This document shows positions 1 through 8,557 of a DNA stretch of 52,381 bases, in pieces; the stretch's first letter is position 1, and every line of letters begins with the position of its first letter. Under the pieces are notes generated by a model. It was not told the origin of the DNA. It did no database searches and was given only the letters and a program-made list of their open reading frames with translations. This DNA comes from Thiotrichales bacterium (GTDB taxonomy: Bacteria > Pseudomonadota > Gammaproteobacteria > HK1). The stretch spans positions 1 to 52,381 of the forward strand of contig JAPOSC010000035.1 in the NCBI GenBank assembly GCA_026709935.1. The letters are read 5' to 3'. A program made the translations under genes and the position numbers.

Positions 1-87
1 GGCGTCCGGCGTCCGGCGTCCGGCGTCCGGCGTCCGGCGTCCGGCGTCCGGCGTCCGGCGTCCGGCGTCCGGCGTCCGGCGTCCGGC
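1..87. repeat. Tandem 7-bp repeat (GGCGTCC)n
   Basis: Twelve perfect copies of GGCGTCC plus a partial copy run from the first base of the window, so the array probably continues to the left. There is no divergence between copies, which suggests recent slippage. The bases after it up to the GST gene contain no convincing gene. Confidence 0.95.
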
Positions 88-398
88 AAACATTATAGCG
101 GCGGACCCGCACGGGCTCGTCAAGCCCCCGCGCGTGCACACTTCGCCCGGCCTGCCGGTGCGGCTCAGCATCGCGCTCAGCGTGTCTATCGCGGGGTTCA
201 TTCTCGCTCGAACTTGCCTTCTGGCCAATCGTTTGGGGCTACGCCTGACGCCGCCCAAGGTAGGACAAGCCCGACCGATACACAAGAGGCTGAGGCGAAC
301 AGAGACTGAGGCGAACACCGGGGCGCTCACTGCCCGACCGTCGCAGCCCCGCCATGGCTGCGACGGTGACCGAACCGCCTCCCGACTGAGGGCATCGC
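88..398. other. Non-coding spacer
   Basis: No credible coding region is seen here on either strand. The only clear structures are the terminator-like hairpin at 337-367 and a short imperfect direct repeat around 290-317 (GAGGCTGAGGCGAACA / GAGACTGAGGCGAACA). Confidence 0.6.
337..367 (-). terminator. Hairpin downstream of the GST gene
   Basis: ACCGTCGCAGCC at 337-348 pairs perfectly with GGCTGCGACGGT at 356-367, giving a 12-bp stem and a 7-nt loop. It lies about 30 bases beyond the stop of the minus-strand GST gene. No clear U-run follows, so it may be a weak or Rho-assisted terminator. Confidence 0.5.
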
Positions 399-1034
399 TC
401 ACTCCGGGATCGGAATCTCGTTCGTCTTTCTCGGCACCTGGTAGCCGCGCTGCACCGCGGGACGGCGCGCGATGTCGATGTACCAGCGCCGGACGTTCGG
501 GAAATCCGCGAAATCGATCTCCTGCCACTCGTAGCGCGAAACCCACGGCCAGGTCGCCATGTCCGCGATGCTGTACTCCGCGCCGGCCAGGTACGGGTGG
601 TCCTCCAGGCGCTCGTTCATCACCCCGTAGAGTCGATCCGCCTCGTTGCGGTAGCGCCGCTCCGCGTACTCGCTCTTGCCGGGGTTGAACTTCACGAAGT
701 GGTGCACCTGCCCGAGCATCGGACCGGCGCCGCCCATCTGCCACATCAGCCACTCCAGCACCCGCCAGCGCCCTTCCCCACTTGACGGCATGAACCGCCC
801 AGTCTTCTCCGCGAGGTAGACGAGGATGGCGCCCGATTCCATCAGCGAGAGACCGTTGTCCCGGTCGACGATGGCGGGGATCTTGTTGTTGGGGGAGATC
901 TTCAGGAAGTCGGGGTGGAACTGCTCGTCGGCGCCGATGTCGATCGAGTGCGTCTCGTAGGCGAGCCCGCACTCCTCCAGCGCGATCGAGACCTTGCGGC
1001 CGTTGGGGGTACTCCAGGTGTAGAAATCGATCAC
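399..1034 (-). CDS. Glutathione S-transferase family protein (YghU/GstB-like)
   Basis: 211-residue cytosolic GST. The N-terminal thioredoxin-like half begins with F-Y-T-W-S-T-P-N-G-R-K (residues 4-14), the TPNGxK signature of the nu/Ure2p-like class, followed by the NKIPAIVD cis-proline loop and ESGAILVYLAEK. The C-terminal helical domain fills residues about 90-200. These enzymes conjugate or reduce electrophiles or disulfides with glutathione. The GTG at 1034 is chosen because it immediately precedes the conserved first strand and has GAGG about ten bases upstream. In-frame sequence further upstream is low-complexity and not GST-like. The gene is monocistronic and divergent from the next lipoprotein gene. 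The substrate is unknown. Confidence 0.9.
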   Translation of the reverse strand: MIDFYTWSTPNGRKVSIALEECGLAYETHSIDIGADEQFHPDFLKISPNNKIPAIVDRDNGLSLMESGAILVYLAEKTGRFMPSSGEGRWRVLEWLMWQMGGAGPMLGQVHHFVKFNPGKSEYAERRYRNEADRLYGVMNERLEDHPYLAGAEYSIADMATWPWVSRYEWQEIDFADFPNVRRWYIDIARRPAVQRGYQVPRKTNEIPIPE

Positions 1035-1393
1035 GGTGACGGGATCCTCATTGGGTAGCGAAACTGAGTGGCGAAGTGGATGGCGAAGCCGAATGGCGGT
1101 CACGGCACGTTCCCCGGCGGCGACACGGCTGGCGGAAGCGCTCGTCTTCCGTGCCGGCACCCCGCAAGACGGCGGCACCGGCCCGGGAGCATCCGGCCCC
1201 CGCATGATACCCCGTCGCTTCGATTCGGACCGTCGCGATCCGTGCGGTCCGGACCGAATACTCGCCTCCATCACCCGGATCACTTTTGGCATTACACTTC
1301 GGATGCGCATCTGCACATGCCCGCGGGAGATGAGCGAGAACCCATGCGGGACGGGGCGGGATCGCATCAATTCATCGAAAGGAGAGATACGTC
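1035..1393. other. Divergent intergenic region
   Basis: A 359-base spacer between two divergently transcribed genes. It should hold both promoters, but no convincing -35/-10 pair, operator or small gene could be identified by eye. The last 15 bases contain the AAGGAGAG ribosome-binding site of the downstream lipoprotein. Confidence 0.5.
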
Positions 1394-1903
1394 ATGATCC
1401 AGGCAGCAAACACGATTCGCCGGCGCGCTGTCGGTATGTGTGCGGGCTTCTCCGTGGCAGTGCTTCTCGTGGGTTGCAGCGGGATGAGCGAGAACGAGAC
1501 CACGGGGACTCTCCTGGGTGGAGCCGCCGGCGCGGTGCTCGGCAACCAGTTCGGCAAGGGAGACGGCAAGACGGCCGCGACCGCAATCGGCGCGATCATC
1601 GGCGCAAGCGTCGGGCGAGAGATCGGCGCCTCTCTGGACCAGACCTCCCGCCGCCAGGCCGGGGCAGCGACCTACCAGGCGCTCGAGACCGCCGATGTCG
1701 GTACCGGGATCACCTGGGACAATCCCGCCAACACCGGCACACCGGCCAGTGGAGCAACCGTGATCACCCGCCAGGGCGCGGACCAGCAGGGCAGGACATG
1801 TCGGGAATTTCAGCAGACGGTCACGATTGGAGGCGAAGAGGTCCAGTCCTACGGAACCGCGTGTCGTGACGGCAACGGGGACTGGCAACTGATATCCGGC
1901 TGA
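1394..1903 (+). CDS. Glycine-zipper 2TM lipoprotein (17 kDa surface-antigen type)
   Basis: 169-residue predicted outer-membrane lipoprotein. A signal peptide ends in the lipobox L-L-V-G-C with Cys28 as the lipidation site. Residues about 37-70 form a glycine zipper (repeated GxxxG: LLGGAAGAVLGNQFG, then AIGAIIGASVG), as in the rickettsial 17 kDa antigen family. The C-terminal part is a small domain with two cysteines in the region CREFQQTV...GTACRDGNG, typical of the surface-antigen module. A strong ribosome-binding site (AAGGAGAG) sits upstream of the ATG. The family is usually linked to envelope integrity, but the exact role is unknown. Confidence 0.85.
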   Translation: MIQAANTIRRRAVGMCAGFSVAVLLVGCSGMSENETTGTLLGGAAGAVLGNQFGKGDGKTAATAIGAIIGASVGREIGASLDQTSRRQAGAATYQALETADVGTGITWDNPANTGTPASGATVITRQGADQQGRTCREFQQTVTIGGEEVQSYGTACRDGNGDWQLISG

Positions 1904-1912
1904 CCCGGCACC

Positions 1913-2491
1913 ATGGACGAGACACTTGCCGGCGCGGCGGAACCCGCCGCGCCCCGCCGCCTGTGGCCGTTCCTGCTGCCGATCGCGATCTTCGCCGGTA
2001 TCGGGGTGTTGCTGTATCTCGGGCTGTTCCGCGATCCGACGCTGGTCCCCTCGCCGCTCATCGGCAAGCCGGTGCCGGAGTTCGAGCTGGGACCGGCACC
2101 GGGACGCACGCTCGGGCTCTCGTCCGAAGACCTGCGCGAAGAGGTCACGCTGGTCAATGTCTTCGCCTCGTGGTGTGTCGCCTGCCGCGACGAGCATCCG
2201 CTGTTCCTGGCCCTCGAACGCGAGGGCGTGGTTCCGATCCATGGCCTCAACTACAAGGACGCGCCCACCGACGCTGCGGCGTGGCTCGATGCCCTGGATG
2301 ATCCCTATACGCGGATCGGTGCCGATCTCGACGGTCGCGTCGGCCTCGACTGGGGGGTCTACGGCGTGCCCGAGACGTTCGTCGTCGATGGCAACGGCCA
2401 CATCGCATACAAGCACATCGGGCCGATCACGCCGCGCGTGCTGGACGAGGTCATCCTTCCGCTGGTGCGCGAACTGCGCACCAATGGCTGA
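1913..2491 (+). CDS. CcmG/DsbE-type thiol:disulfide interchange protein
   Basis: 192-residue membrane-tethered periplasmic thioredoxin. One N-terminal membrane segment (about 18-38) is followed by the motif GKPVPEFEL and a thioredoxin fold with active-site W-C-V-A-C (Cys88, Cys91). The cis-proline loop GVPETFVVD (about 151-159) and GHIAYKHIGPIT are typical of CcmG, which reduces the haem-binding cysteines of apocytochrome c. It starts 9 bases after the lipoprotein stop, so co-transcription is likely. No other ccm genes are nearby, so it is either separated from its maturation cluster or a DsbE-like paralogue with another client. Confidence 0.85.
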   Translation: MDETLAGAAEPAAPRRLWPFLLPIAIFAGIGVLLYLGLFRDPTLVPSPLIGKPVPEFELGPAPGRTLGLSSEDLREEVTLVNVFASWCVACRDEHPLFLALEREGVVPIHGLNYKDAPTDAAAWLDALDDPYTRIGADLDGRVGLDWGVYGVPETFVVDGNGHIAYKHIGPITPRVLDEVILPLVRELRTNG

Positions 2492-2596
2492 CGCGGCAAC
2501 GCGCCGCATGGTCGGCGACGCCGGCGGGTACGATCCATCCATCCACACCACCGACCGGAGGGGGAACGTGATGGCGCTGAAGGGAGAGAGGCGCAC

Positions 2597-3682
2597 ATGA
2601 CGAGCAACCGCCGGTTCCACATTGCGGTGATGCCGGGCGATGGCATCGGTCCGGACGTGATCGACGCCGCTCTGACCGTGCTGGAAGCGGCGGTCGGCGG
2701 CGCCGGATTCACGCTCGACTTCGAGCACCTGACGGCCGGAGCGGCCGCATGGCGCGACACCGGTACCGCGATGTCGCAGGAGACGTTCGAGCGGGCGAAG
2801 GCGGCAGATGCGATCCTGCTCGGCGCGATGGGTCTGCCGGACGTGCGCTACGCCGACGGCACCGAGATCGCGCCGCAGCTCGACCTGCGGTTCCGGCTCG
2901 GGCTCTACGCCGGAGTGCGTCCGGTGCGGGCGTTGCCGGGCGGCGTCCGGCCGCTCGCAGATCCACGCAGCGCGGACATCGACCTCGTCATCGTGCGCGA
3001 ATCCACCGAGGGTCTGTTCGCTTCGCGGGGGAAGGGAGTGGTAGAGGACGACCGGATCGCCCGTGACACCATGGTGATCACCCGCGAGACCTGCGAGCGT
3101 CTGTTCGACACGAGCTTCCGGCTGGCGCGACGACGCAAGGTGCGCGGTGGCCGGGGAAAGGTCACCTGCGTGGACAAGTCCAACGTGTTCGCCTCCATGG
3201 CCTTCTTCCGCCGGATCTTCGACGAGTGCGCGGCCCGGCACCCGGACATCGAGGCTGCGCACCACTACGTCGACGCCGCCGCCCTCGATCTGGTGCGCAA
3301 GCCCTGGGCGTTCGACGTGATGGTGACGGAGAACATGTTCGGGGACATCCTCTCCGACCTCACCGCCGCCCTGGTCGGCGGGATGGGGATGGCGCCGTCG
3401 GCCGACATCGGCGACGGACACGGCGTGTTCCAGCCCGCCCACGGCAGCGCCCCCGACATCGCGGGCCGGGGAATCGCCAACCCGCTGGCCGCGATCCAGT
3501 CCGCGGCCATGATGCTCGACTGGCTCGCCGAACGTCACGGCGTCGAGGCGTGCGCCGAAGCCGGACGGCGAATCGACGCCGCGGTGGCCACGGTACTGGC
3601 CGCCGGCCACCCCCGGCCGGTGGATCTCGGCGGCGAAGACGGCACCGAGGCGATCACGCGCGCGGTGATCGATGCGCTGTGA
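2597..3682 (+). CDS. Isocitrate/isopropylmalate dehydrogenase-family enzyme
   Basis: 361-residue beta-decarboxylating dehydrogenase. It has the N-terminal PGDGIGPDV motif, an arginine-rich substrate region (LDLRFRLGLYAGVRPVR), VRESTEGLFASRGKG, the catalytic Lys in VTCVDKSNV, the metal-binding segment FDVMVTENMFGDILSDL and the nucleotide loop PAHGSAPDIAGRGIANP. The family oxidatively decarboxylates (2R,3S)-3-substituted malates with NAD(P). The sequence looks closer to the tartrate/isopropylmalate-like side branch than to leucine-pathway LeuB, and no leu genes are adjacent. The exact substrate cannot be assigned. A weak GGAGAGAGG region precedes the ATG. Confidence 0.85.
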   Translation: MTSNRRFHIAVMPGDGIGPDVIDAALTVLEAAVGGAGFTLDFEHLTAGAAAWRDTGTAMSQETFERAKAADAILLGAMGLPDVRYADGTEIAPQLDLRFRLGLYAGVRPVRALPGGVRPLADPRSADIDLVIVRESTEGLFASRGKGVVEDDRIARDTMVITRETCERLFDTSFRLARRRKVRGGRGKVTCVDKSNVFASMAFFRRIFDECAARHPDIEAAHHYVDAAALDLVRKPWAFDVMVTENMFGDILSDLTAALVGGMGMAPSADIGDGHGVFQPAHGSAPDIAGRGIANPLAAIQSAAMMLDWLAERHGVEACAEAGRRIDAAVATVLAAGHPRPVDLGGEDGTEAITRAVIDAL

Positions 3683-3684
3683 AT

Positions 3685-3720
3685 CAGCGGCCTCGGGGTT
3701 CTTTCAGCGGCCTCGGGGTT
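3685..3720. repeat. Short direct duplication at the 3' end of the MFS gene
   Basis: CAGCGGCCTCGGGGTT occurs at 3685-3700 and again at 3705-3720, a 20-base period. The second copy encodes the end of the convergent minus-strand MFS gene, and the first provides a spare copy of the same stop context in the gap after the dehydrogenase gene. Confidence 0.85.
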
Positions 3721-4999
3721 CCTGCGGCTCCACCGAGACCGGCGCGCCTCCGTCAAGCCGCCGCAGAGCGGGCTGGGTGATGGCCATGACCACGACGATG
3801 GCCGCGAGCACGCCGGCGTTGAGCGCGGCGGCGAACGGCGGGGACGTCACGGCGGCCACCACCCCGCCCAGGAGCCCCCCGAGCGGAACGAGGCTGAAGC
3901 AGATGGTGTAGATTCCCATCACCCGGCCGCGAAGGGCATCCGGCACCGCGAGCTGAAGCTGGGTCATCGAGGCGACGAAGTACATCGACATGCACACCGC
4001 AGTGAGCATGCCGCAGACGAGGGCCAGCACGTAGCCGATCGAGGCGTCGGGCAGCAGGGCGACGCAGAGGGCGAAACCGACGATCGCAACGGCGCCCCCC
4101 ATCGGTGCCGCCACCATCAGGCGCCCGAGCCGCGGGCTGCGCTGCAACGGGGCTGCGATCAGATTCCCGGTGATCGCTCCGACCCCTGTGGCGGACAGGA
4201 GCAGCCCGTAGCCGGTCTCGCCGACCCCGAGAAGCCGGGCGAATGCGGGCATGAGCTGAACGTAGGAGATACCGAAGAAGGTGGTGGCGTAGGTGAGCAG
4301 GATCAGCACCCAGAAGAGCCGGTGCGAGGCGATGTACCGGATACCGTCCACGAACTGCCGGCCGGAGTGCCCTGTCGCCAGCGGCACTTCCGCCGCCGGG
4401 GTGGGCGTGAAGCTCGCCATCACCCGGGTCATGGCCATGAACCCGATCGCCCCGGCCGCGAAGACGGCCCAGGTGTCGACGAGCGCGATCACCACCCCGC
4501 CGAGACCGGGGAGGACCATGCGCGAGCCCTGCCAGAGCATGGAGTTCAACGCGACCGCGCTCATCATCTGCTCGCGCGGGATCAGGCTCGGGAAGAACGC
4601 CTGCCGGCTGGGGAAGTCCAGGCCCGCAATCAGCGCGATGGCGGCGGCGATGGCGAGGACGTGCCAGACCGCCACCACCCCGGTGCCGTCGAGGGCGGCA
4701 AGGAGGACGAGGAGACCGGCGATGATCGAAGAGGTCACGATCAGCATCCGGCGCCGGTCCACCCGGTCGGCGATCACCCCGCCGGCGAGAGCGGCCGCGA
4801 TGGTGGGAATCGACGAGGCGGCGCCGAGGAACCCGAGGTCGAGCGGGGAGCCGCTCAGCTCGTAGACGAGCCATCCCTGGCCCATGATGAGGAGCTGGAA
4901 CCCCCCCACCGAGGCGGCGGAGCCGAGCCAGTAACGCCGGTACGGCGCGTGATGCAGTGCCCCGAACCGCGTGCTCGCGCCCGCAGGCAGCCGGCTCAT
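3704..4999 (-). CDS. MFS transporter (EntS/MFS_3-like)
   Basis: 431-residue major facilitator protein with about 12 membrane segments. The N-terminal half carries GWLVYELSGSPLDLGFLG and the loop motif GGVIADRVDRRRML (MFS motif A variant); FPSRQAFFPSLIPREQMMSAVALNS is characteristic of the EntS/MFS_3 group, which exports siderophores or drugs. The ATG at 4999 is chosen because MFS similarity begins there; earlier in-frame sequence runs into the divergent modA promoter region. It is transcribed alone, divergently from modA and convergently with the dehydrogenase gene. The substrate is unknown. Confidence 0.85.
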   Translation of the reverse strand: MSRLPAGASTRFGALHHAPYRRYWLGSAASVGGFQLLIMGQGWLVYELSGSPLDLGFLGAASSIPTIAAALAGGVIADRVDRRRMLIVTSSIIAGLLVLLAALDGTGVVAVWHVLAIAAAIALIAGLDFPSRQAFFPSLIPREQMMSAVALNSMLWQGSRMVLPGLGGVVIALVDTWAVFAAGAIGFMAMTRVMASFTPTPAAEVPLATGHSGRQFVDGIRYIASHRLFWVLILLTYATTFFGISYVQLMPAFARLLGVGETGYGLLLSATGVGAITGNLIAAPLQRSPRLGRLMVAAPMGGAVAIVGFALCVALLPDASIGYVLALVCGMLTAVCMSMYFVASMTQLQLAVPDALRGRVMGIYTICFSLVPLGGLLGGVVAAVTSPPFAAALNAGVLAAIVVVMAITQPALRRLDGGAPVSVEPQEPRGR

Positions 5000-5138
5000 G
5001 CGAAGTCCATCGCGACGCTCCCGGGACGCGACGGCATCGCACTCCCGGAGGATCGTATCGGAATATCCATCTCCGCCCGCGCCTTTCCATCTGTGCCAGA
5101 ATCCATCGTACCCCGACACGCGGACGGACTTCGCACGC

Positions 5139-5972
5139 ATGATGCCGAGACCGATGCACTTCGGCGTATTCCGCGCGCTCGCGCCCGTATTCGCGCTCAC
5201 TCCGGCTCTCGCCGTCCTCGCCGTCTCCATCGCGCTCCCGGCCCGGGCAGTAGCAGACGAGCCGCCGCTCGTCGCCGCCGCCGCGAGTCTGCGCCACGTG
5301 TTCCCGGCCCTCAGCCGGGCGTGGGTGGACACCGGCGGGGTCCGGCCCGAGGTGAGCTTCGGGTCGTCGGGCAACCTCTATCGCCAGATCGTGCAGGGCG
5401 CGCCGTTCGACCTCTTCCTGTCCGCTGACGAGGAGCAGGCACAGAAGCTCGTTGCGGCGGGAAAAACCGACGGCGACGGCATCGTATACGGCTTCGGGCG
5501 GCTCGCCCTGCTCGTCCCGAAGCACTCGCGGCTGGCACTCGACCCGACGCTCGCAGATCTCGCGCGCGCCCTCGATGACGGACGCCTGCGCCGACTCGCG
5601 ATCGCGAACCCCGCCCACGCTCCGTACGGGCGCGCGGCGCGCGAAGCGCTGGTCGGAGCCGCACTCTGGCCGCGACTCGGCGATCGACTGCTGTTCGCGG
5701 AGAACGCGGCGCAGGCGGTGCAGTTCGCCCTCGCCCACGCCGCCGACGGCGGCATCGTGCCCTGGGCGCTCGTACTCTCCGAACGCGTATCGCGCAACGC
5801 CCGCCACGCGCTCCTCGACACCGCCATGCATGCGCCCGTCGCGCACCGCATGGTGCTGCTCGCGCCAGCGACACCACCGGCGCGGGCGCTGTTCCGGTTC
5901 CTCGCCGGGCCGGAGGCACGAGCCATCTTCGAGCGCTTCGGGTTCACCGCGCCGGAAGCGACCCCGCAATGA
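5139..5972 (+). CDS. modA: Molybdate ABC transporter, periplasmic binding protein
   Basis: 277-residue substrate-binding protein. A signal peptide ends near A-R-A / V-A-D-E-P-P. The mature protein shows the ModA pattern: AAASLRHVFPALSRAW, FGSSGNLYRQI (oxyanion-binding serines) and GAPFDLFLSADEEQAQKL. It captures molybdate or tungstate in the periplasm for ModBC. The first of two adjacent ATGs is used; an ATG 15 bases downstream is an alternative. It is the first gene of a modA-modB-modC operon, divergent from the MFS gene. Its C-terminal half ends in FLAGPEARAIFERFGF, a family hallmark. Confidence 0.93.
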   Translation: MMPRPMHFGVFRALAPVFALTPALAVLAVSIALPARAVADEPPLVAAAASLRHVFPALSRAWVDTGGVRPEVSFGSSGNLYRQIVQGAPFDLFLSADEEQAQKLVAAGKTDGDGIVYGFGRLALLVPKHSRLALDPTLADLARALDDGRLRRLAIANPAHAPYGRAAREALVGAALWPRLGDRLLFAENAAQAVQFALAHAADGGIVPWALVLSERVSRNARHALLDTAMHAPVAHRMVLLAPATPPARALFRFLAGPEARAIFERFGFTAPEATPQ

Positions 5973-6116
5973 GTGAGCAGCGATTCCCGCGGACGCTCCG
6001 GACCATCGTCGCGCGACACGAATCCGGCCCAAATGCAAGGGCCGACTCCATCCTGGCGGGAACAGCCGGGAATTGCCGATGATTGCGGAACGCTTCGCAC
6101 CAGGGGCCAGGCTCAC

Positions 6117-6779
6117 GTGAACGTCGCCCCCATTCTTCTTTCGCTCCAGCTTGCGGCGTGGACCGCGCTGCTCATGCTGCCGCTCGGTCTGTTCGTGGGT
6201 CGCGCCCTGGCGTGGCGGGGCTTCCGCGGCAAGGCGCTGGTGGAGGCAGCGGTGGCCCTGCCGCTCGTGCTGCCGCCAACCGTCCTCGGCTACTACCTGC
6301 TCGTCGCCTTCAGCCCCCACTCCGCGCTCGGCGGCGCGTTCGAATGGCTGACGGGAGAGGTCCTTGCGTTCAGCTTCCCGGGTCTCGTCACCGCCTCCAT
6401 GATCTTCAACCTCCCGTTCGCGGTGCTGCCGATGCAGCAGGCGTTCGCCGCGATCCCCCACGAGGTCCGCGAGGCGGCGTGGGTCAGCGGCCTCTCCGGT
6501 CCGGCCACGCTCGCCCGGATCGAGCTGCCCATCGCCTGGCCCGGCGTGCTCGCGGCCTTCGTGCTCACCTTCACTCATACCCTCGGGGAATTCGGGGTGG
6601 TGCTGATGGTCGGGGGCAACATTCCGTCCCGCACCCGGACCCTGTCCATCGCCATCTACGACCGGGTACAGGCATTCGACATGGAGGCGGCGGGGCTGCT
6701 CTCCGCCGTGCTGCTCGCCGCATCGCTCGTCGCCACGGCCCTGGTGCGCGCGCTGGCCGGCCGTGCGGTCCGGGTCTGA
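6117..6779 (+). CDS. modB: Molybdate ABC transporter permease
   Basis: 220-residue inner-membrane permease with about five membrane segments. The ATPase-contacting EAA loop is EAAWVSGLSGPATLARIELPIAWPG. LPPTVLGYYLL and THTLGEFGVVLMVGGNIP are highly characteristic of ModB. GTG at 6117 is chosen: it is preceded by AGGGG about ten bases upstream and gives a normal-length N-terminus. A longer in-frame start at 5973 would add about 48 non-conserved residues. It works with ModA and ModC in ATP-driven molybdate import. Confidence 0.92.
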   Translation: MNVAPILLSLQLAAWTALLMLPLGLFVGRALAWRGFRGKALVEAAVALPLVLPPTVLGYYLLVAFSPHSALGGAFEWLTGEVLAFSFPGLVTASMIFNLPFAVLPMQQAFAAIPHEVREAAWVSGLSGPATLARIELPIAWPGVLAAFVLTFTHTLGEFGVVLMVGGNIPSRTRTLSIAIYDRVQAFDMEAAGLLSAVLLAASLVATALVRALAGRAVRV

Positions 6780-6793
6780 GCGGGGGACCGGCC

Positions 6794-7918
6794 ATGACGG
6801 TGCCCCCCGACGTTCGCGGCCTGCGGGTGCGGCTGCGCCAGGACCACCCCGTTGCGCTCGACGTGGCGTTCGAGTGCGGGGCGGGCGAGCTGCTTGCCCT
6901 GGTCGGCCCGTCGGGGAGCGGCAAGACCACGGTGCTGCGATGCATCGCGGGGCTTGCAACCCCTCGGCAGGGCGAGGTCGCATGCGACGGGGAGATCTGG
7001 CTCGACCGGCGCGGCGACGTCGCGGTTTCGCCGCAACGCCGCCGGGTGGGATTGGTATTCCAGCACTACGCGCTGTTTCCGCATCTCGATGCGCTCGCCA
7101 ACGTCACGAGCGCGATGTCCCATCTGCCGCGCGAAGAGCGCGCCGCGCGGGCGCGGGCGCTGCTGGCGCGGGTCAACATGGAAGGGCTGGAAGCGCGCAG
7201 ACCCTCCGCGCTCTCCGGAGGACAGCGCCAACGGATCGCGCTCGCGCGAGCGCTGGCGCGCGACCCCCGGGTCCTGCTGCTCGACGAGCCGTTCTCGGCC
7301 GTCGATCAGCTCACCCGGCGGCGGCTCCGGCTCGAGCTCGTGCAGCTTCGCCGCGAGATCCGCATCCCCATGGTGCTGGTCACGCACGACCTCGAAGAGG
7401 CCCAGCTCCTCGGCGACCGGCTGAGCGTGCTGCACCACGGGCGGACGTTGCAGACGGGAAGGCTCGAGAATGTGATGCGCCGGCCCGCCGGCGCTCTGGT
7501 GGCGCGCCTGCTCGACCAGCGCAACGTGTTCGCCGGAGTCGTCTCGCACCACGACGAAGAGGCGGGAACGACCTGGATCGACTGGGCTGGCACCAGGATC
7601 GAATGTGCGCTCGCAACCCGGTTCGCACCCGGCGACCGGGTTGACTGGGTGGTGCCGGAATCGCACGTGGTGATGCACCGCCGCGAACGGCCGTCGCGCG
7701 GTGAACGCGAAAACCCGGTCCGCGGTATCGTCCGCGATGTCGTCATCCTCGGCGGCGACGCCCGCGTGACCCTCGACGTGCACGGTGTGGACACCCCCCT
7801 CACCTTCGAGGTGTCCGTCCATGTGGCGAAAAGGAACCGAATCGCAGCCGGGGCCGAGGCAAGCGTGTCGCTGCTCGCGGACGGCATCCACCTGATGGCG
7901 ACGGAGGCCACGGGCTGA
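6794..7918 (+). CDS. modC: Molybdate ABC transporter ATP-binding protein
   Basis: 374-residue ATPase. Walker A is GPSGSGKTT (38-46), the Q-loop VFQHYALFPHL follows, the signature is LSGGQRQR (140-147) and Walker B is LLLDEP (161-166), with the H-loop VLVTHDLEEA. The C-terminal part (about 290-370) is the TOBE/Mop-type molybdate-binding domain seen in ModC. The gene starts 14 bases after modB and ends the operon. It energises molybdate uptake, which fits the moeA and moaE genes elsewhere in the window. Confidence 0.93.
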   Translation: MTVPPDVRGLRVRLRQDHPVALDVAFECGAGELLALVGPSGSGKTTVLRCIAGLATPRQGEVACDGEIWLDRRGDVAVSPQRRRVGLVFQHYALFPHLDALANVTSAMSHLPREERAARARALLARVNMEGLEARRPSALSGGQRQRIALARALARDPRVLLLDEPFSAVDQLTRRRLRLELVQLRREIRIPMVLVTHDLEEAQLLGDRLSVLHHGRTLQTGRLENVMRRPAGALVARLLDQRNVFAGVVSHHDEEAGTTWIDWAGTRIECALATRFAPGDRVDWVVPESHVVMHRRERPSRGERENPVRGIVRDVVILGGDARVTLDVHGVDTPLTFEVSVHVAKRNRIAAGAEASVSLLADGIHLMATEATG

Positions 7919-7926
7919 GCCGGATT

Positions 7927-8520
7927 TCACTCCGCCCGATCGAGCTCGAACATCACCAGCCCCGCCCGCCGGGCGACGAACACCCCGCCCCCGACGCAGA
8001 CGAAGGTGGGGGCCAACCGTTCCCGGTACCAGATCCCTTCCCTCACGTAGCCGTTCGAGTCAGTGCGGGTCCAGTCGCAGTTCTCCTCCCAGTCCTCGCG
8101 CGTGAGGGCGCCGAACCAGAGCGCACCGCGGCACAGACGCGCGAGGTTCGCGATCGCCCGCTCCGCCTCGGCGTCGTCGAGGTACTGAAGCACATCCTGA
8201 CAGATGACGAGATCGTAACGGCGCCGGGAATGGAAAGTGGCGACCGAGTCGTGCACCCAACCGAGTTCGGCGCACAGATGCTCGCTCACCTCGACCCCGG
8301 TATAGCGGGCGCGCGGAAAGCGGGCGAGGAGCGGCTCGCGGATCCGCCCCAGTCCGCAACCGAGATCGAGGATCCAGCGCACGTGGAGCTTGAGGTACTC
8401 CAGGTAGCTCGCCAGGAACCGCCCCTGGACCTCGATGTCCTGCGGCCCGGCGACGCGGGTGCGGGGATCGAGGTAGAAACGCTCGTAGTAGGCGGCGTCG
8501 AAGTCGAATCGGGGCGGCAT
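7927..8520 (-). CDS. Class I SAM-dependent methyltransferase
   Basis: 197-residue Rossmann-fold methyltransferase. The SAM-binding motif I is ILDLGCGLGRIREPL (about 49-63), followed by the acidic strand YTGVEVSEHLC and the motif IV-like YDLVICQDVLQYLDD. The N-terminus (RFDFDAAYYERFYLDPRTRV) resembles small-molecule or lipid-type methyltransferases. The ATG at 8520 matches that start; an ATG at 8577 would add 19 residues and overlap the end of hisD by 20 bases, which would suggest translational coupling. The substrate is unknown. Confidence 0.75.
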   Translation of the reverse strand: MPPRFDFDAAYYERFYLDPRTRVAGPQDIEVQGRFLASYLEYLKLHVRWILDLGCGLGRIREPLLARFPRARYTGVEVSEHLCAELGWVHDSVATFHSRRRYDLVICQDVLQYLDDAEAERAIANLARLCRGALWFGALTREDWEENCDWTRTDSNGYVREGIWYRERLAPTFVCVGGGVFVARRAGLVMFELDRAE

Positions 8521-8557
8521 CGGCGTATCGGCGCGCGAGCGGCGGAGCCGCGAAGGC

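Noticed and set aside
1367-3610. 747-codon minus-strand frame opposite the lipoprotein, CcmG-like and dehydrogenase genes
   Set aside because: No domain features; the plus-strand genes have clear motifs and ribosome-binding sites.
6780-6793. Moco riboswitch or ModE site controlling modABC
   Set aside because: No conserved structure or ModE-like palindrome was recognised in the modA upstream region (5000-5138) or between the genes.
3753-6983. 1076-codon minus-strand frame across modA, modB and part of the MFS gene
   Set aside because: Runs antisense to modAB and in a wrong frame through the MFS gene; no recognisable domains.
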